Notes: generated by a model not told the origin, from the letters alone. A DNA stretch of 35,664 nucleotides from Methanobrevibacter sp. (GCA_031284925.1 JAITXE010000008.1:1-35664), one strand, 5' to 3'. Shown: positions 19,851 to 29,334, numbered from the stretch's first letter. Program-made: numbers and translations.

Positions 19851-19888
19851 AAGGTTGCACAAACTAAAATTTTAGTAACCTTTATATA
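19851..19888 (+). promoter_or_regulatory. hdrCB promoter region: TATA box overlapped by nested inverted repeats
   Basis: AAGGTT(19851-19856)...CTAAAATTTTAG(19864-19875) t AACCTT(19877-19882); TTTATATA TATA-box-like sequence at 19881-19888, about 70 bp before the ATG. Confidence 0.5.
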
Positions 19889-19956
19889 CTACCATTTTAA
19901 AATTATAGAATATGAAATTAAGGTTATACCATTAATTTCAAAAAGGTGTGATAAAT

Positions 19957-20844
19957 ATGTCTTTGTTAAAAAGTCTTAAAGCTTTCTTTGGAAGTTCGGA
20001 TAAGGATGTAATTAAAAATAAACCTGTTGAAGAGAAAGCACCTATCAATAACAGAAAAGTAGATACTAATTCTAAAAATAAAAACTTTTCTACAGATAAA
20101 ATTACAGAAGAAAAAAAGAAAGCTAAAGAAAAAGTTTCAAAAGCTAAAGAAGAAATAAAAGAAAAAACTTCAAAGGCTAAAGAAAAAGTTTCAGAGACTA
20201 CAGAAGAAATAAAAGAAAAAGTTTCTAAATCAACTGAAAATTCTGAAGTAAACCCTTCAGAGAAAAAAGAGAAAAAAGGAGATAATATGACTTTATTAGA
20301 AGAAAACTTGGTAATTAGACCAGATAGTGTTAATCATGAATTTACACAGTTATTTGTCGATGCAGGAATTGATACTGTAGAACATTGTTTCCAGTGTGGT
20401 ACATGTAGTGGAGGATGCCCTTCAGGAAGAAGAACTCCTTATAAAATAAGACAAATTGTTAGAAAATGTTTGTTAGGATTAAAAGATGAAGTAATTTCTG
20501 ATCCAGCACTATGGATGTGTACAACATGTTACACATGCCAAGAAAGATGCCCAAGAAGTGTTAAAATCGTGGAAATTATTAAATTAGCACGTAATGAAGC
20601 TGCTAAAGCTGGATTTATGGCTCCTGCTCACAGAGCAACAGGCTCTTTTGTTATTAAAACTGGTCATGCTGTACCTATTAACGATGCAACTAAAATATTA
20701 AGAAAGAAAGTTGGACTTTCTGAATTACCACCAACAACTCATTCTAATCCAAAAGCATTGGAAGATATAAGAACTATTGTTGAAGCAACTGGGTTTGATA
20801 AATTAATTGGTTATAATATGGAAACCAATGAGCTAACTGAATAA
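19957..20844 (+). CDS. hdrC: CoB-CoM heterodisulfide reductase subunit C with Lys/Glu-rich N-terminal extension
   Basis: CFQCGTCSGGCPSGRRTPYKIRQIVRKCLLG and CTTCYTCQERCPRSVKIVEIIKLAR clusters. AAGGTGTGAT SD supports ATG 19957 (track GTG start 19948); a second ATG at 20287 preceded by AAGGAGAT begins the canonical HdrC. Confidence 0.93.
   Translation: MSLLKSLKAFFGSSDKDVIKNKPVEEKAPINNRKVDTNSKNKNFSTDKITEEKKKAKEKVSKAKEEIKEKTSKAKEKVSETTEEIKEKVSKSTENSEVNPSEKKEKKGDNMTLLEENLVIRPDSVNHEFTQLFVDAGIDTVEHCFQCGTCSGGCPSGRRTPYKIRQIVRKCLLGLKDEVISDPALWMCTTCYTCQERCPRSVKIVEIIKLARNEAAKAGFMAPAHRATGSFVIKTGHAVPINDATKILRKKVGLSELPPTTHSNPKALEDIRTIVEATGFDKLIGYNMETNELTE
20122..20229 (+). repeat. 54-bp tandem duplication inside the hdrC extension
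   Basis: 20122-20175 (AKEKVSKAKEEIKEKTSK) and 20176-20229 (AKEKVSETTEEIKEKVSK) are near-identical 18-codon units. Confidence 0.85.
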
Positions 20845-20873
20845 TTGATAATTTAATGTAAGGAGATTTTAAA

Positions 20874-21779
20874 ATGGAAATCGCATACTTTTTAGGTTGT
20901 ATTATGAACAACCGTTATCCTGGAATTGAAAAAGCAACAAGAATTTTATTTGAAAAATTAGGTATTGGGCTTAATGATATGGATGGAGCATCCTGTTGTC
21001 CTGCTCCTGGTGTTTTTGGTTCATTTGATAGGAAAACATGGCTTTCAATAGCTGCACGTAATTTAACCATTGCTGAAGAAATGAATTCTGACTTAATGAC
21101 TGAATGTAATGGATGTTTTGGTTCATTATTTGAAGCTAATCTAGAACTTAAAGAAGAAGAATCTCTTAAAAATGAGATAAATGAAGTTTTATCTGAGGTT
21201 GGTAAAGAATATAAAGGTTCTATTAATGTTAGACATTTTGCAGAGGTTTTATATAATGCAGTTGGTTTTGATAAATTAGATGAAATATTAACCACCCCAT
21301 TGAATTTAGATGTTGCAGTTCATTATGGTTGTCACTTTTTAAAACCAACTGAAGTAATTGGTCTTGATAATGCTGAAAGACCAACAATATTAGATGAACT
21401 TGTTGAAGCTACTGGTGCAAGATCTGTCCCTTATAAAGATAAGATGATGTGCTGTGGAGCTGGTGGTGGTTTAAGAGCAAGAGATAAGGATGTTGCTATA
21501 AGCATGACGAAAGAAAAACTTGACAATATGGTTGATGCAGGTGTTGATGCTATAGTAGAAATCTGTCCTTTCTGTCACATGCAATTTGATGTAGGTCAAA
21601 CTGAAGTTAATCAGAAATACGGAACTAATTACAGCCTCCCTGTTTTCCATTTAGCTCAACTTTACGGATTAGCTATGGGATTAAATAAAGAAGATTTAAC
21701 CTTAGATGCAAATGAAATAAGTGCTGATCCTGCTCTTGCTAAATTAGTAGCAGAATTAGATGCCAATATCTCAGAATAA
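20874..21779 (+). CDS. hdrB: CoB-CoM heterodisulfide reductase subunit B
   Basis: CCG-domain motifs: YFLGCIMNNRYPGIE, CCPAPG, TECNGCFGSL, HYGCHFLKP, MCCGAGGGLRARD, CPFCHMQFD. Confidence 0.95.
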   Translation: MEIAYFLGCIMNNRYPGIEKATRILFEKLGIGLNDMDGASCCPAPGVFGSFDRKTWLSIAARNLTIAEEMNSDLMTECNGCFGSLFEANLELKEEESLKNEINEVLSEVGKEYKGSINVRHFAEVLYNAVGFDKLDEILTTPLNLDVAVHYGCHFLKPTEVIGLDNAERPTILDELVEATGARSVPYKDKMMCCGAGGGLRARDKDVAISMTKEKLDNMVDAGVDAIVEICPFCHMQFDVGQTEVNQKYGTNYSLPVFHLAQLYGLAMGLNKEDLTLDANEISADPALAKLVAELDANISE

Positions 21780-21780
21780 A

Positions 21781-21812
21781 CTTCTTTTTTATTTTTTTTT
21801 ATTTTTTTTAGA
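21781..21812 (+). terminator. Poly-T terminator after hdrB
   Basis: cttcttttttattttttttttatttttttttag directly after the hdrB stop. Confidence 0.6.
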
Positions 21813-21986
21813 TGCTGAATAATACTTCCAAAACTAAATTTTGCATGAAAATTAAAAATTGATTAAAAACAATCTTTTTTAATTTATATAAATTTAAATT
21901 ATTTATTCCTTAAATATATTAACCACAGTTAAATAGAATTAACTTACAAATACTGTAAGGCATATAAAATAAATAATAAAGATATC

Positions 21987-23252
21987 ATGAAAGTTTCAGT
22001 TCTTGGTTTAGGTGTGGAAGGAAAAAAAGCTGTTAAATCCCTGCTTAATTATGGATATGAAGTTTATGGGACTGATTTATCCTTAGATATTGATATTTCA
22101 GATATTGGGATTGCAGATTATGATCTGCAAAAGGAAAATAAATGCATAATTATTAAATCAGAACATTTAACCATTGATTTAGGTATTAATGATATTGAAA
22201 GAATCTTATCATCAGATATGGTTCTTGTAAGTCCAAGATTATGGAAAAGTGAAATAGCTAAAAAATTAAAAAAATCAGACAAACTAGTCTCAGATGTTTT
22301 AATGAAACATAAACATTTATTTACAATTGCAATTACAGGAACAAATGGTAAGACCACGACTGTTTCAATGCTTAAAGAAATACTAATAAAAAGTGGAAAA
22401 AGGGTTTTAACTGGTGGAAATGCGGGTGGAGGATTTTTTGGTTATTGTGATCTTTTCTTAAAAGCTGAGAATGAAACATATGATATTATGCTTGTAGAAG
22501 TTTGTGATATGACTTTAGATTTTGCAGATTATTCATTTGATTTTGATTTAGTCGGATTAACAAATATTGGGGATGATCATATGAATGTTCATGGTTCTAT
22601 CATTGAATATGAAGAGTCATTACTGAGATTTTTTAAGAATAAAAAAATATTTATTGATGAATATAATGAATTTAAAAAAAGAGCTAAAAGCATTACAAAA
22701 GATGTTTTTAGCTATTACCCAACCAGTTTAAACCTAAAATTATTTGGAGAATTTAATCGTTTAAATGGGGGGCTTGCTTCTTCAATAGCTGAATACTTAA
22801 ACATTGATTTCAAAACCATAAAAAAAACATTAGAAAATTTTAAACCTATTGAAGGTAGATTAAAACTTATAAAAATAAATAATTCAAAGATTTTCATTGG
22901 AAAAACAGACAATGTTCATGCCACTGAAAATATTTTAAATGATATTAAAGAATTAGATATTGCATTTATTGGGACTTCAAGATTAAAAGAATCTCATCGT
23001 TTAGATATTTTAGACTGTGTTGTTAATTATAATCCCACAAAAATTATCTTATTTAATGGATTAAGTGATTCTTTTGATTTATCTCTAAAAAGACTGAAAT
23101 CATTAAATTATAAAGGAGAGATTATTTTATCAAATTCAGTTGAAGAGACAATAAAACATATTTTAAGTTTTGCAAAGCATAATTATAACATATTTATAGG
23201 AGGAAATGGTCAGGAAAAGATTGTAGAGCTTCAAAAATTACTGATTAAATAA
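21987..23252 (+). CDS. Mur ligase family protein (substrate unassigned; candidate pseudomurein peptide ligase)
   Basis: N-terminal Rossmann SVLGLGVEGKKAVKSL; ATP-binding ITGTNGKTTTVSML; LTNIGDDHMNVHGS; LFGEFNRLNGGLASSIAEYL. Confidence 0.85.
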   Translation: MKVSVLGLGVEGKKAVKSLLNYGYEVYGTDLSLDIDISDIGIADYDLQKENKCIIIKSEHLTIDLGINDIERILSSDMVLVSPRLWKSEIAKKLKKSDKLVSDVLMKHKHLFTIAITGTNGKTTTVSMLKEILIKSGKRVLTGGNAGGGFFGYCDLFLKAENETYDIMLVEVCDMTLDFADYSFDFDLVGLTNIGDDHMNVHGSIIEYEESLLRFFKNKKIFIDEYNEFKKRAKSITKDVFSYYPTSLNLKLFGEFNRLNGGLASSIAEYLNIDFKTIKKTLENFKPIEGRLKLIKINNSKIFIGKTDNVHATENILNDIKELDIAFIGTSRLKESHRLDILDCVVNYNPTKIILFNGLSDSFDLSLKRLKSLNYKGEIILSNSVEETIKHILSFAKHNYNIFIGGNGQEKIVELQKLLIK

Positions 23253-23690
23253 TAATAAGTATAACATGATATACATATTTTTAAAACAACAAATTCCAAG
23301 ATGAAATCTTTTAGAGAAGGTAAAAATTCAAATGAAACTTCTAAGATTTCATCAGCAATATTTTCCTCATAAACATAGAGGATTCTATTTCTATTTTCAT
23401 GAAATAAACCAAACATCTGAACATCGGAAATTAATAGGTTATTTTTAGTTATTCTATAAAATTCTTTTCGTGTGAACACCCCTTTAACAATATCTGGACT
23501 TATATTCATTTCCAGGCACTGCTTAATAAACTCCCATCATAATTTATATGCAATTTCAAAATTTTTAATACCTCTGGCACGAAGAAAGTTAGATAATTTA
23601 TCATTTATTAATTTGTACTCGTGATAAACATCAATATTATCTCTTAATGCATTGCTAACTTTAATTAAACCACTAATGTCCAATGTTTCT
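23231..23690 (-). pseudogene. Interrupted hypothetical gene
   Basis: One minus frame reads LDISGLIKVSNALRDNIDVYHEYKLINDKLSNFLRARGIKNFEIAYKL*WEFIKQCLEMNISPDIVKGVFTRKEFYRITKNNLL..., coherent on both sides of an in-frame TGA. Confidence 0.5.
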
Positions 23691-23770
23691 CAACCATATT
23701 ATCTCCTAACTTGTATTTTGAAGTTTATCCTGTAAAAGTATGATTAATATAAAGAATCTTTCTAAATTAA

Positions 23771-24088
23771 CTATTTAATCTGTTCACCGATTTTAGCTTC
23801 ATTGGGACTTATAATCTCAGCACTATCTGATGTGGCTAAAATCATTCCCTCAGATTTAACTTTAAATAGCTTTGCTGGTTTTAAGTTTACTAGTACAGTA
23901 ACTAGTTTACCTATTAAATCATCTGGCGAATAATTTAAAGCAAGTCCTGCAACAATTTGTAGTTGTTTATCTTTGATATCAACTTTTAACTTTAATAATT
24001 TGTTAGAACCTTCAATTTTTTCAGCTTCAACTATTTTACCTATTCTTAAATCTAATTTAGCAAAATCATCAATACTTATTAAATCCAT
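23771..24088 (-). CDS. Methionyl-tRNA synthetase beta subunit / tRNA-binding (EMAP-type OB) domain protein
   Basis: DFAKLDLRIGKIVEAEKIEGSNKLLKLKVDI, QIVAGLALNYSPDDLIGKLVTVLVNLKPAKLFKVKSEGMILA. Confidence 0.92.
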   Translation of the reverse strand: MDLISIDDFAKLDLRIGKIVEAEKIEGSNKLLKLKVDIKDKQLQIVAGLALNYSPDDLIGKLVTVLVNLKPAKLFKVKSEGMILATSDSAEIISPNEAKIGEQIK

Positions 24089-24089
24089 A

Positions 24090-25850
24090 TTATTTTTCTC
24101 CTTTTTTGGGGTTTTTATCTTTTATATTCTTTTTAGAAACTTCTTTTGTATTATTTTGTCCTTTATTATCATAAAATTTTTTCTTATCTAAGTTTTCTAT
24201 ATATGTTTCGGTTTGTTCAAGTTTTTCTTTTTCTCTTTCTAATTCTTCACTATCAATTTTTCTAAATAATGGTTTAGCTTTTTTAATTTCATGATTTTCA
24301 GTTAAAAATATCTTTGATTCATCCCAATTATTATTACTTTTAATATCTAAAATATTTAGTATATCTTTTGCTCTGTTTGGGAGATATGGTTTTAAAGTGA
24401 TTGCTAAAACTTTTGAGAGTTGGTTGCATAGATTAATACAATTAGCTGCTTTTTGTTTATCTTCTTTTATAGCTTGCCATGGTTTTTGATAGTCAAAATA
24501 TCTATTTCCTTCTTTAACTATTTTAAACATGTGTATAAGACCATCTCTAAACTTAAAGTTAGATATTGCATTTGCAATTTCATCTGGTAAATCTTCAATT
24601 AAGGATTTAAATTTTATATCCTCTTCACTTAAATTAGATAAGGGTGGAATTTTACTATCAAAGAATTTATTTGTAAATGTAAAAGTTCTATGGAGAAAGT
24701 TTCCTAAAACATCTGCTAATTCATCATTTACTCTTCTTCCAAAGTCATCCCATGAAAAATCTGTGTCTTTATTTAAAGGAGCACTGATTGTGAGATAGTA
24801 TCTAAGTAAATCAGAATCAAAGCTTTCAAGGAAATCTTTTACCCAAATAACCCATCCTTTACTTGTAGACATTTTTCTACCTTCTAAAGATAGATATTCA
24901 CCTACAACAATGTTATCTGGATTTTTACACCCATAACTATCTAACATTGCAGGCCAAAATATTCCATGATGGTAAATAATATCTTTACCAATGAAATGAA
25001 TCACTGTATCATTCCAATAATCTTTCCATGATATTCCAGTTTCATCTGACCATTGACTTGCAGATGAAATATAAGCAATTAATGCTTCAACCCAAACATA
25101 GATAACTTTTCCTTCAGCTCCTTTTAAAGGGATAGGGATACCCCAATCCATATCTCTACTTAAAATCCAGTCTTTTAGTCCTTCTTTTAACCAATTTTTT
25201 AAGTAGTTTCTAAGATTATTAGATAGAGTATGGTTGTTATAGACAAAATTTTCAACTTCTTTTTGGAATTTGCTTAATCTAAAAAAGTAATGTTTCGATT
25301 TTCTAATTACTGGTGTTTTCCCACAAGTTAAACATTTAGGTTCTATAAGATCATCTAACTCAAGATGTCTCCCACAAACTTCACAGTGATCTCCTCTTGC
25401 ATTTGGGCTGTTACAAAATCTACATATGCCCCCAACATAACGATCAGGTAAGAATTTAACACAATATTCACAGTATAGTTGTTTTATTTCTTTTTCATAG
25501 ATAAGACCCTTATTGTACATGTTTAAAAAGAAATTTTGAGCTATTTTGTAATGTTTTTTACTTGTTGTTCTTGAAAAATTATCAAATTCAATATCACATG
25601 ATTCAAGGTCTTCAACTATTTTCCTATAATATCTTGTAGCTATTCCAATAGGTTTTTTCCCTTCTTTATCTGCTTTAACTGCTATTGGAGTTCCATGTTC
25701 ATCAGTTGCACATACTAACAAAACATTATTACCCACCATCCTATTAAAACGTGAAAATGTATCTGCAGGAAGGTATGTAGATCTTAAATGCCCTAAATGG
25801 CAAGGCCCATTAGCATATGGTAATGCAGCTGAAATAAAAAATTTAGTCAT
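24090..25850 (-). CDS. metG: Methionyl-tRNA synthetase, catalytic and anticodon-binding part
   Basis: AALPYANGPCHLGHLRSTYLPAD, zinc knuckles CEYCVKFLPDRYVGGICRFC / CEVCGRHLE..CLTCG, GRKMSTSKGWVI (KMSKS-type). Confidence 0.96.
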   Translation of the reverse strand: MTKFFISAALPYANGPCHLGHLRSTYLPADTFSRFNRMVGNNVLLVCATDEHGTPIAVKADKEGKKPIGIATRYYRKIVEDLESCDIEFDNFSRTTSKKHYKIAQNFFLNMYNKGLIYEKEIKQLYCEYCVKFLPDRYVGGICRFCNSPNARGDHCEVCGRHLELDDLIEPKCLTCGKTPVIRKSKHYFFRLSKFQKEVENFVYNNHTLSNNLRNYLKNWLKEGLKDWILSRDMDWGIPIPLKGAEGKVIYVWVEALIAYISSASQWSDETGISWKDYWNDTVIHFIGKDIIYHHGIFWPAMLDSYGCKNPDNIVVGEYLSLEGRKMSTSKGWVIWVKDFLESFDSDLLRYYLTISAPLNKDTDFSWDDFGRRVNDELADVLGNFLHRTFTFTNKFFDSKIPPLSNLSEEDIKFKSLIEDLPDEIANAISNFKFRDGLIHMFKIVKEGNRYFDYQKPWQAIKEDKQKAANCINLCNQLSKVLAITLKPYLPNRAKDILNILDIKSNNNWDESKIFLTENHEIKKAKPLFRKIDSEELEREKEKLEQTETYIENLDKKKFYDNKGQNNTKEVSKKNIKDKNPKKGEK

Positions 25851-25975
25851 TTGTTGTCTCCTTAATTAAAATTTAGTTAGATATTTTCTTAAATGTAGAT
25901 AATCATTTGATTTTATATTATATTTTTTTTAATTAATTAAATCACCATGAATTTTATTTTCTAATACATTCAATT

Positions 25976-26920
25976 TTACCTGTGGGGTAAATATCCATAA
26001 GCTTTACCATATTTAATATAATGTGCTGATGGATCCATACCTGAAGTTGCTACATCAAGATTTGCATTTAAATAATAGTTTCGATCAAATTTGTCATCTT
26101 CTAGTATTTGGTTTGCATATCTTCCTTCATTTTTACCAAATTCAATATAATGATTAGTTATAATAGCTCCAGCATTTCTTACATCGGGATACTTATTCAT
26201 ATAATAATCTTTATCAAATTTAACATCGAATAATTCATTACTTAAACCAAAATGATTAATAGCTCTTCCTAATAATTCTGGATGCCAAAAAAGATTATTA
26301 TTATATATGCTTTCTGGATGAGGGCTGAATAATACACTCCATCCATTCCCATATGTATCACCAACAATAGCTGGTCCCCAACCATTTGTATAATCATATT
26401 TATCTGTTAGTCCTGATTGGATGATAAATTGTGGTCCTCCTCTATGTTGCATGTAATAATTATTACCTTCAATATTGACATAAGTTGCATCATTCATATT
26501 TCCTATTCCTTTGGTTTCAACTCGTGGTGCTACACCATAAAAAGTTGAACCATCAATATCATGAGTAGAACCAGCAAAAGCACCAGCACAAATACCAACA
26601 TAGCCATGACCACTACTTACAAATTCGTGAACAACATTACCATTCAGATTATTTTGATAAATAGTTGAATAGCCACCTGGAACTAATAAAACATCATAGC
26701 CATTTAATTGACTAATATCTTGAATACTATTGAATAAATCATAATTAATATTATAATCAGGATTATGGTAATTCCAATCATTTAGCGTGCTTCCAAGATG
26801 CCCTAATGTTCCCTGGTTAACACCATCACCAGTAAAAATAGCAACATTGACAGCTGAAACTAAAACAGTCCCCCCGATTAATATACTTAATATTATAAAT
26901 CCACTTATTTTTAAGTTCAT
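25976..26920 (-). CDS. Secreted BPL_N / class I glutamine-amidotransferase-like protein with two C-terminal YYxxxxxDV...HYIxxG repeats
   Basis: Signal peptide MNLKISGFIILSILIGGTVLVSA; VAIFTGDGVNQGTL, VLLVPGG, GYVGICAGAFAGS; repeats DKDYYMNKYPDVRNAGAIITNHYIEFGKNEGR and DRNYYLNANLDVATSGMDPSAHYIKYGKAYGY. Confidence 0.82.
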   Translation of the reverse strand: MNLKISGFIILSILIGGTVLVSAVNVAIFTGDGVNQGTLGHLGSTLNDWNYHNPDYNINYDLFNSIQDISQLNGYDVLLVPGGYSTIYQNNLNGNVVHEFVSSGHGYVGICAGAFAGSTHDIDGSTFYGVAPRVETKGIGNMNDATYVNIEGNNYYMQHRGGPQFIIQSGLTDKYDYTNGWGPAIVGDTYGNGWSVLFSPHPESIYNNNLFWHPELLGRAINHFGLSNELFDVKFDKDYYMNKYPDVRNAGAIITNHYIEFGKNEGRYANQILEDDKFDRNYYLNANLDVATSGMDPSAHYIKYGKAYGYLPHR

Positions 26921-27130
26921 GATTATTCATCTCTATTTTATGAATTTATATTTATAAGTTATTATTTATATTTATTATATGATATACTTTTTTTAAAATA
27001 ATATTATTTCTTTGTTTATTCATTTTAGCTCGGAAATTAGGTATTATTGGTGAAATCCATTCTTTTTATTAATTGTTCTATAATGATCATCAGTTTCCAT
27101 TGATTTAAATTTAGGATAACTCACAAGCAG

Positions 27131-28012
27131 TCAGTCATTTTCACCTAATTTTTTTAGTTTTAATGCACTAACAGGACAGTTTGTAGAACATACATCACAT
27201 TGTATGCATTTATTAGTGTTTAATAGAAGTTTTCCATCTTCTAATTTAATTGCATCAACAGGACAGGATTCTTCACATATGTAACATTGCACACACACAT
27301 TTTGATTTATTAATAACTCTTTAGTTTGAATAATTGGACCTAAATATCTTTTAAGAGTAATTGCATTTTGAGGGCATAAATTAGAACAAGATCCGCACCC
27401 AACACATAAACTTTCATTAATTTGAGAGTATTTCTCATTTTCATCTTTTACTTTTATAACATCTGCAACCATTGAAGATGTTAAATCTTTAAATAGAGTT
27501 GATTGTTTTTCTATTTCTTCAAATGTTTCAGATTCAGAAAATACATTTCTAAGTGAAATAGCATTTGTAGGGCAAAATTTGGTACAGTTCCCACAAACCA
27601 CGCATTTATCATGGTTAATATATATTTCTTCCATCCTAAGAACTCTATGTGGGACTTTAATCTCTTTAATATCATAGGTAACTTGATCTATATCATTTTC
27701 AACATAAGAATCTACTTCCATCACATAAATACAAGAAACAGGACAAGTTTCCGCACAAATTTCACATTTAACACAATTATCATTGACTTTTGATCTTCTA
27801 ACCATTGTTGCAGATGAAATAGCGTGGACTGGACACTCTTTTACACATAAGTCGCATCTTATGCATCTAGGAGATATTGAAAACATTTTACTGTTTAATT
27901 GATAATCTCCAATATCAACAGTAAACTCTTTAACATCCTCATCTAAATCAACGGACTTACTGATAACTTCCCTTTGAATATTTTCTAGATGTTTTTTAAA
28001 CTTTATTTCCAT
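27131..28012 (-). CDS. Polyferredoxin with six [4Fe-4S] motifs
   Basis: CIRCDLCVKECP, CVKCEICAETCP, CVVCGNCTKFCP, CVGCGSCSNLCP, CVQCYICEESCP, CIQCDVCSTNCP. Confidence 0.92.
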   Translation of the reverse strand: MEIKFKKHLENIQREVISKSVDLDEDVKEFTVDIGDYQLNSKMFSISPRCIRCDLCVKECPVHAISSATMVRRSKVNDNCVKCEICAETCPVSCIYVMEVDSYVENDIDQVTYDIKEIKVPHRVLRMEEIYINHDKCVVCGNCTKFCPTNAISLRNVFSESETFEEIEKQSTLFKDLTSSMVADVIKVKDENEKYSQINESLCVGCGSCSNLCPQNAITLKRYLGPIIQTKELLINQNVCVQCYICEESCPVDAIKLEDGKLLLNTNKCIQCDVCSTNCPVSALKLKKLGEND

Positions 28013-28206
28013 GATAAATCACTGCAAAGTTTTTTTTAATTTAATGTTATGATTTATGAAAAATATAAAGTTAGTAGTAAAATTTTAATTTTAATATTAT
28101 TTAATATTTCATAAATTATATAATTTAAAGTTTTTGAGAATTTTTAATTAATATCAATTGAATATATATTAAAAATTCAAGTAAATTAATAAAATATAAA
28201 TTCTTT

Positions 28207-29145
28207 TTAAGGAATATTCTTTTCAAATTCTTTTATCTCAGGTAAACTTGGAAATCCTGTAGTCCCTATCTTTAAAACTGTTTTAGATGCAATCCAATTA
28301 GCTATGGCACATGATTTTTTAAGAGAATATCCATTTAAATATGAATATAAAAATCCTGCATTAAAAGAATCTCCAGCAGCAGTTGTATCTGTAGCCACTA
28401 CATTAAACCCATCTATTTCAACTTCACAATCGTCACTTACCCCATAAACTCCATTTTTTCCTCTTTTAACAATAACATTCTCTATTCCACTTTCACAAAG
28501 GTATTTTGCCGTGTCTTTAAAAGAACTTGTTTTTTCATTTAAACTTTTAAATAAAATTTTTAATTCTTTTTCATTAGTAAGGAGAATATTTGTTCTCTCT
28601 AAAATCTTTTCAATTGAAGAGTAACCTTTTTTTGCATATATCATTCCAGGATCAAAACTTAAAACTATGTTTTTAGGTAAATAATCTATTAAACCGATTT
28701 GTGCATTGATTGAATCTCCAACAAAAGAAGAATAATGAATGACCTTACTATTTATGACTTCTTTAATATTAATTTGAGAAATATCTATCTCATCATTAAC
28801 ACCTGAATCAACATACAAAGCACGCTCACCATTATCATCAACAAATCCCATAACTTTTCCAGAATTTCCCTTATCAGAATAAATCATATTATTTAAATAA
28901 ACTCCATTCTTAACTAAATTCATTTCTAAGGTTTCACCTTCATTATCATTAGCTATTTTACCTATATAACTATTTTTAAGATTAAGTTTTGATAATTCAA
29001 TAATGGTATTAGCAGCAGAACCACCATTTATTCTATCTCTACTTTTAATATAAGATTCCTCATCAACACCAGCAATTGCATTAACATGATAAATAATATC
29101 TAAATTTAATGCTCCAAAACCAACTACATCAAACTCTGATTCCAT
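28207..29145 (-). CDS. PfkB family carbohydrate/nucleoside kinase
   Basis: GFGALNLDIIYHV, GGSAANTI, and ATDTTAAGDSFNAGFLYSYL PfkB signature 2. Confidence 0.88.
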   Translation of the reverse strand: MESEFDVVGFGALNLDIIYHVNAIAGVDEESYIKSRDRINGGSAANTIIELSKLNLKNSYIGKIANDNEGETLEMNLVKNGVYLNNMIYSDKGNSGKVMGFVDDNGERALYVDSGVNDEIDISQINIKEVINSKVIHYSSFVGDSINAQIGLIDYLPKNIVLSFDPGMIYAKKGYSSIEKILERTNILLTNEKELKILFKSLNEKTSSFKDTAKYLCESGIENVIVKRGKNGVYGVSDDCEVEIDGFNVVATDTTAAGDSFNAGFLYSYLNGYSLKKSCAIANWIASKTVLKIGTTGFPSLPEIKEFEKNIP

Positions 29146-29334
29146 AAATATAACCTTAATTTAAAGTAAAAAAACTGAATATTATCATAATTTAAGAGAA
29201 TGTTATTAAATAAATCTTATTAAAAAAATAATATGTGTTTTAGGTTAAATATAATTTATATAATAAAAGAATCTATATTAATTAATATTTGATTTTTATT
29301 AAATATAAGATAATATTTAATTTTTTATAAAAAT

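Noticed and set aside
20915-21295. 126-aa ORF antisense to hdrB
   Set aside because: Shadow ORF; the sense strand has conserved HdrB cysteine motifs.
23530-23550. Selenocysteine or pyrrolysine recoding at the in-frame TGA
   Set aside because: TGA is not a pyrrolysine codon, and there is no Sec family context or SECIS-like hairpin evident.
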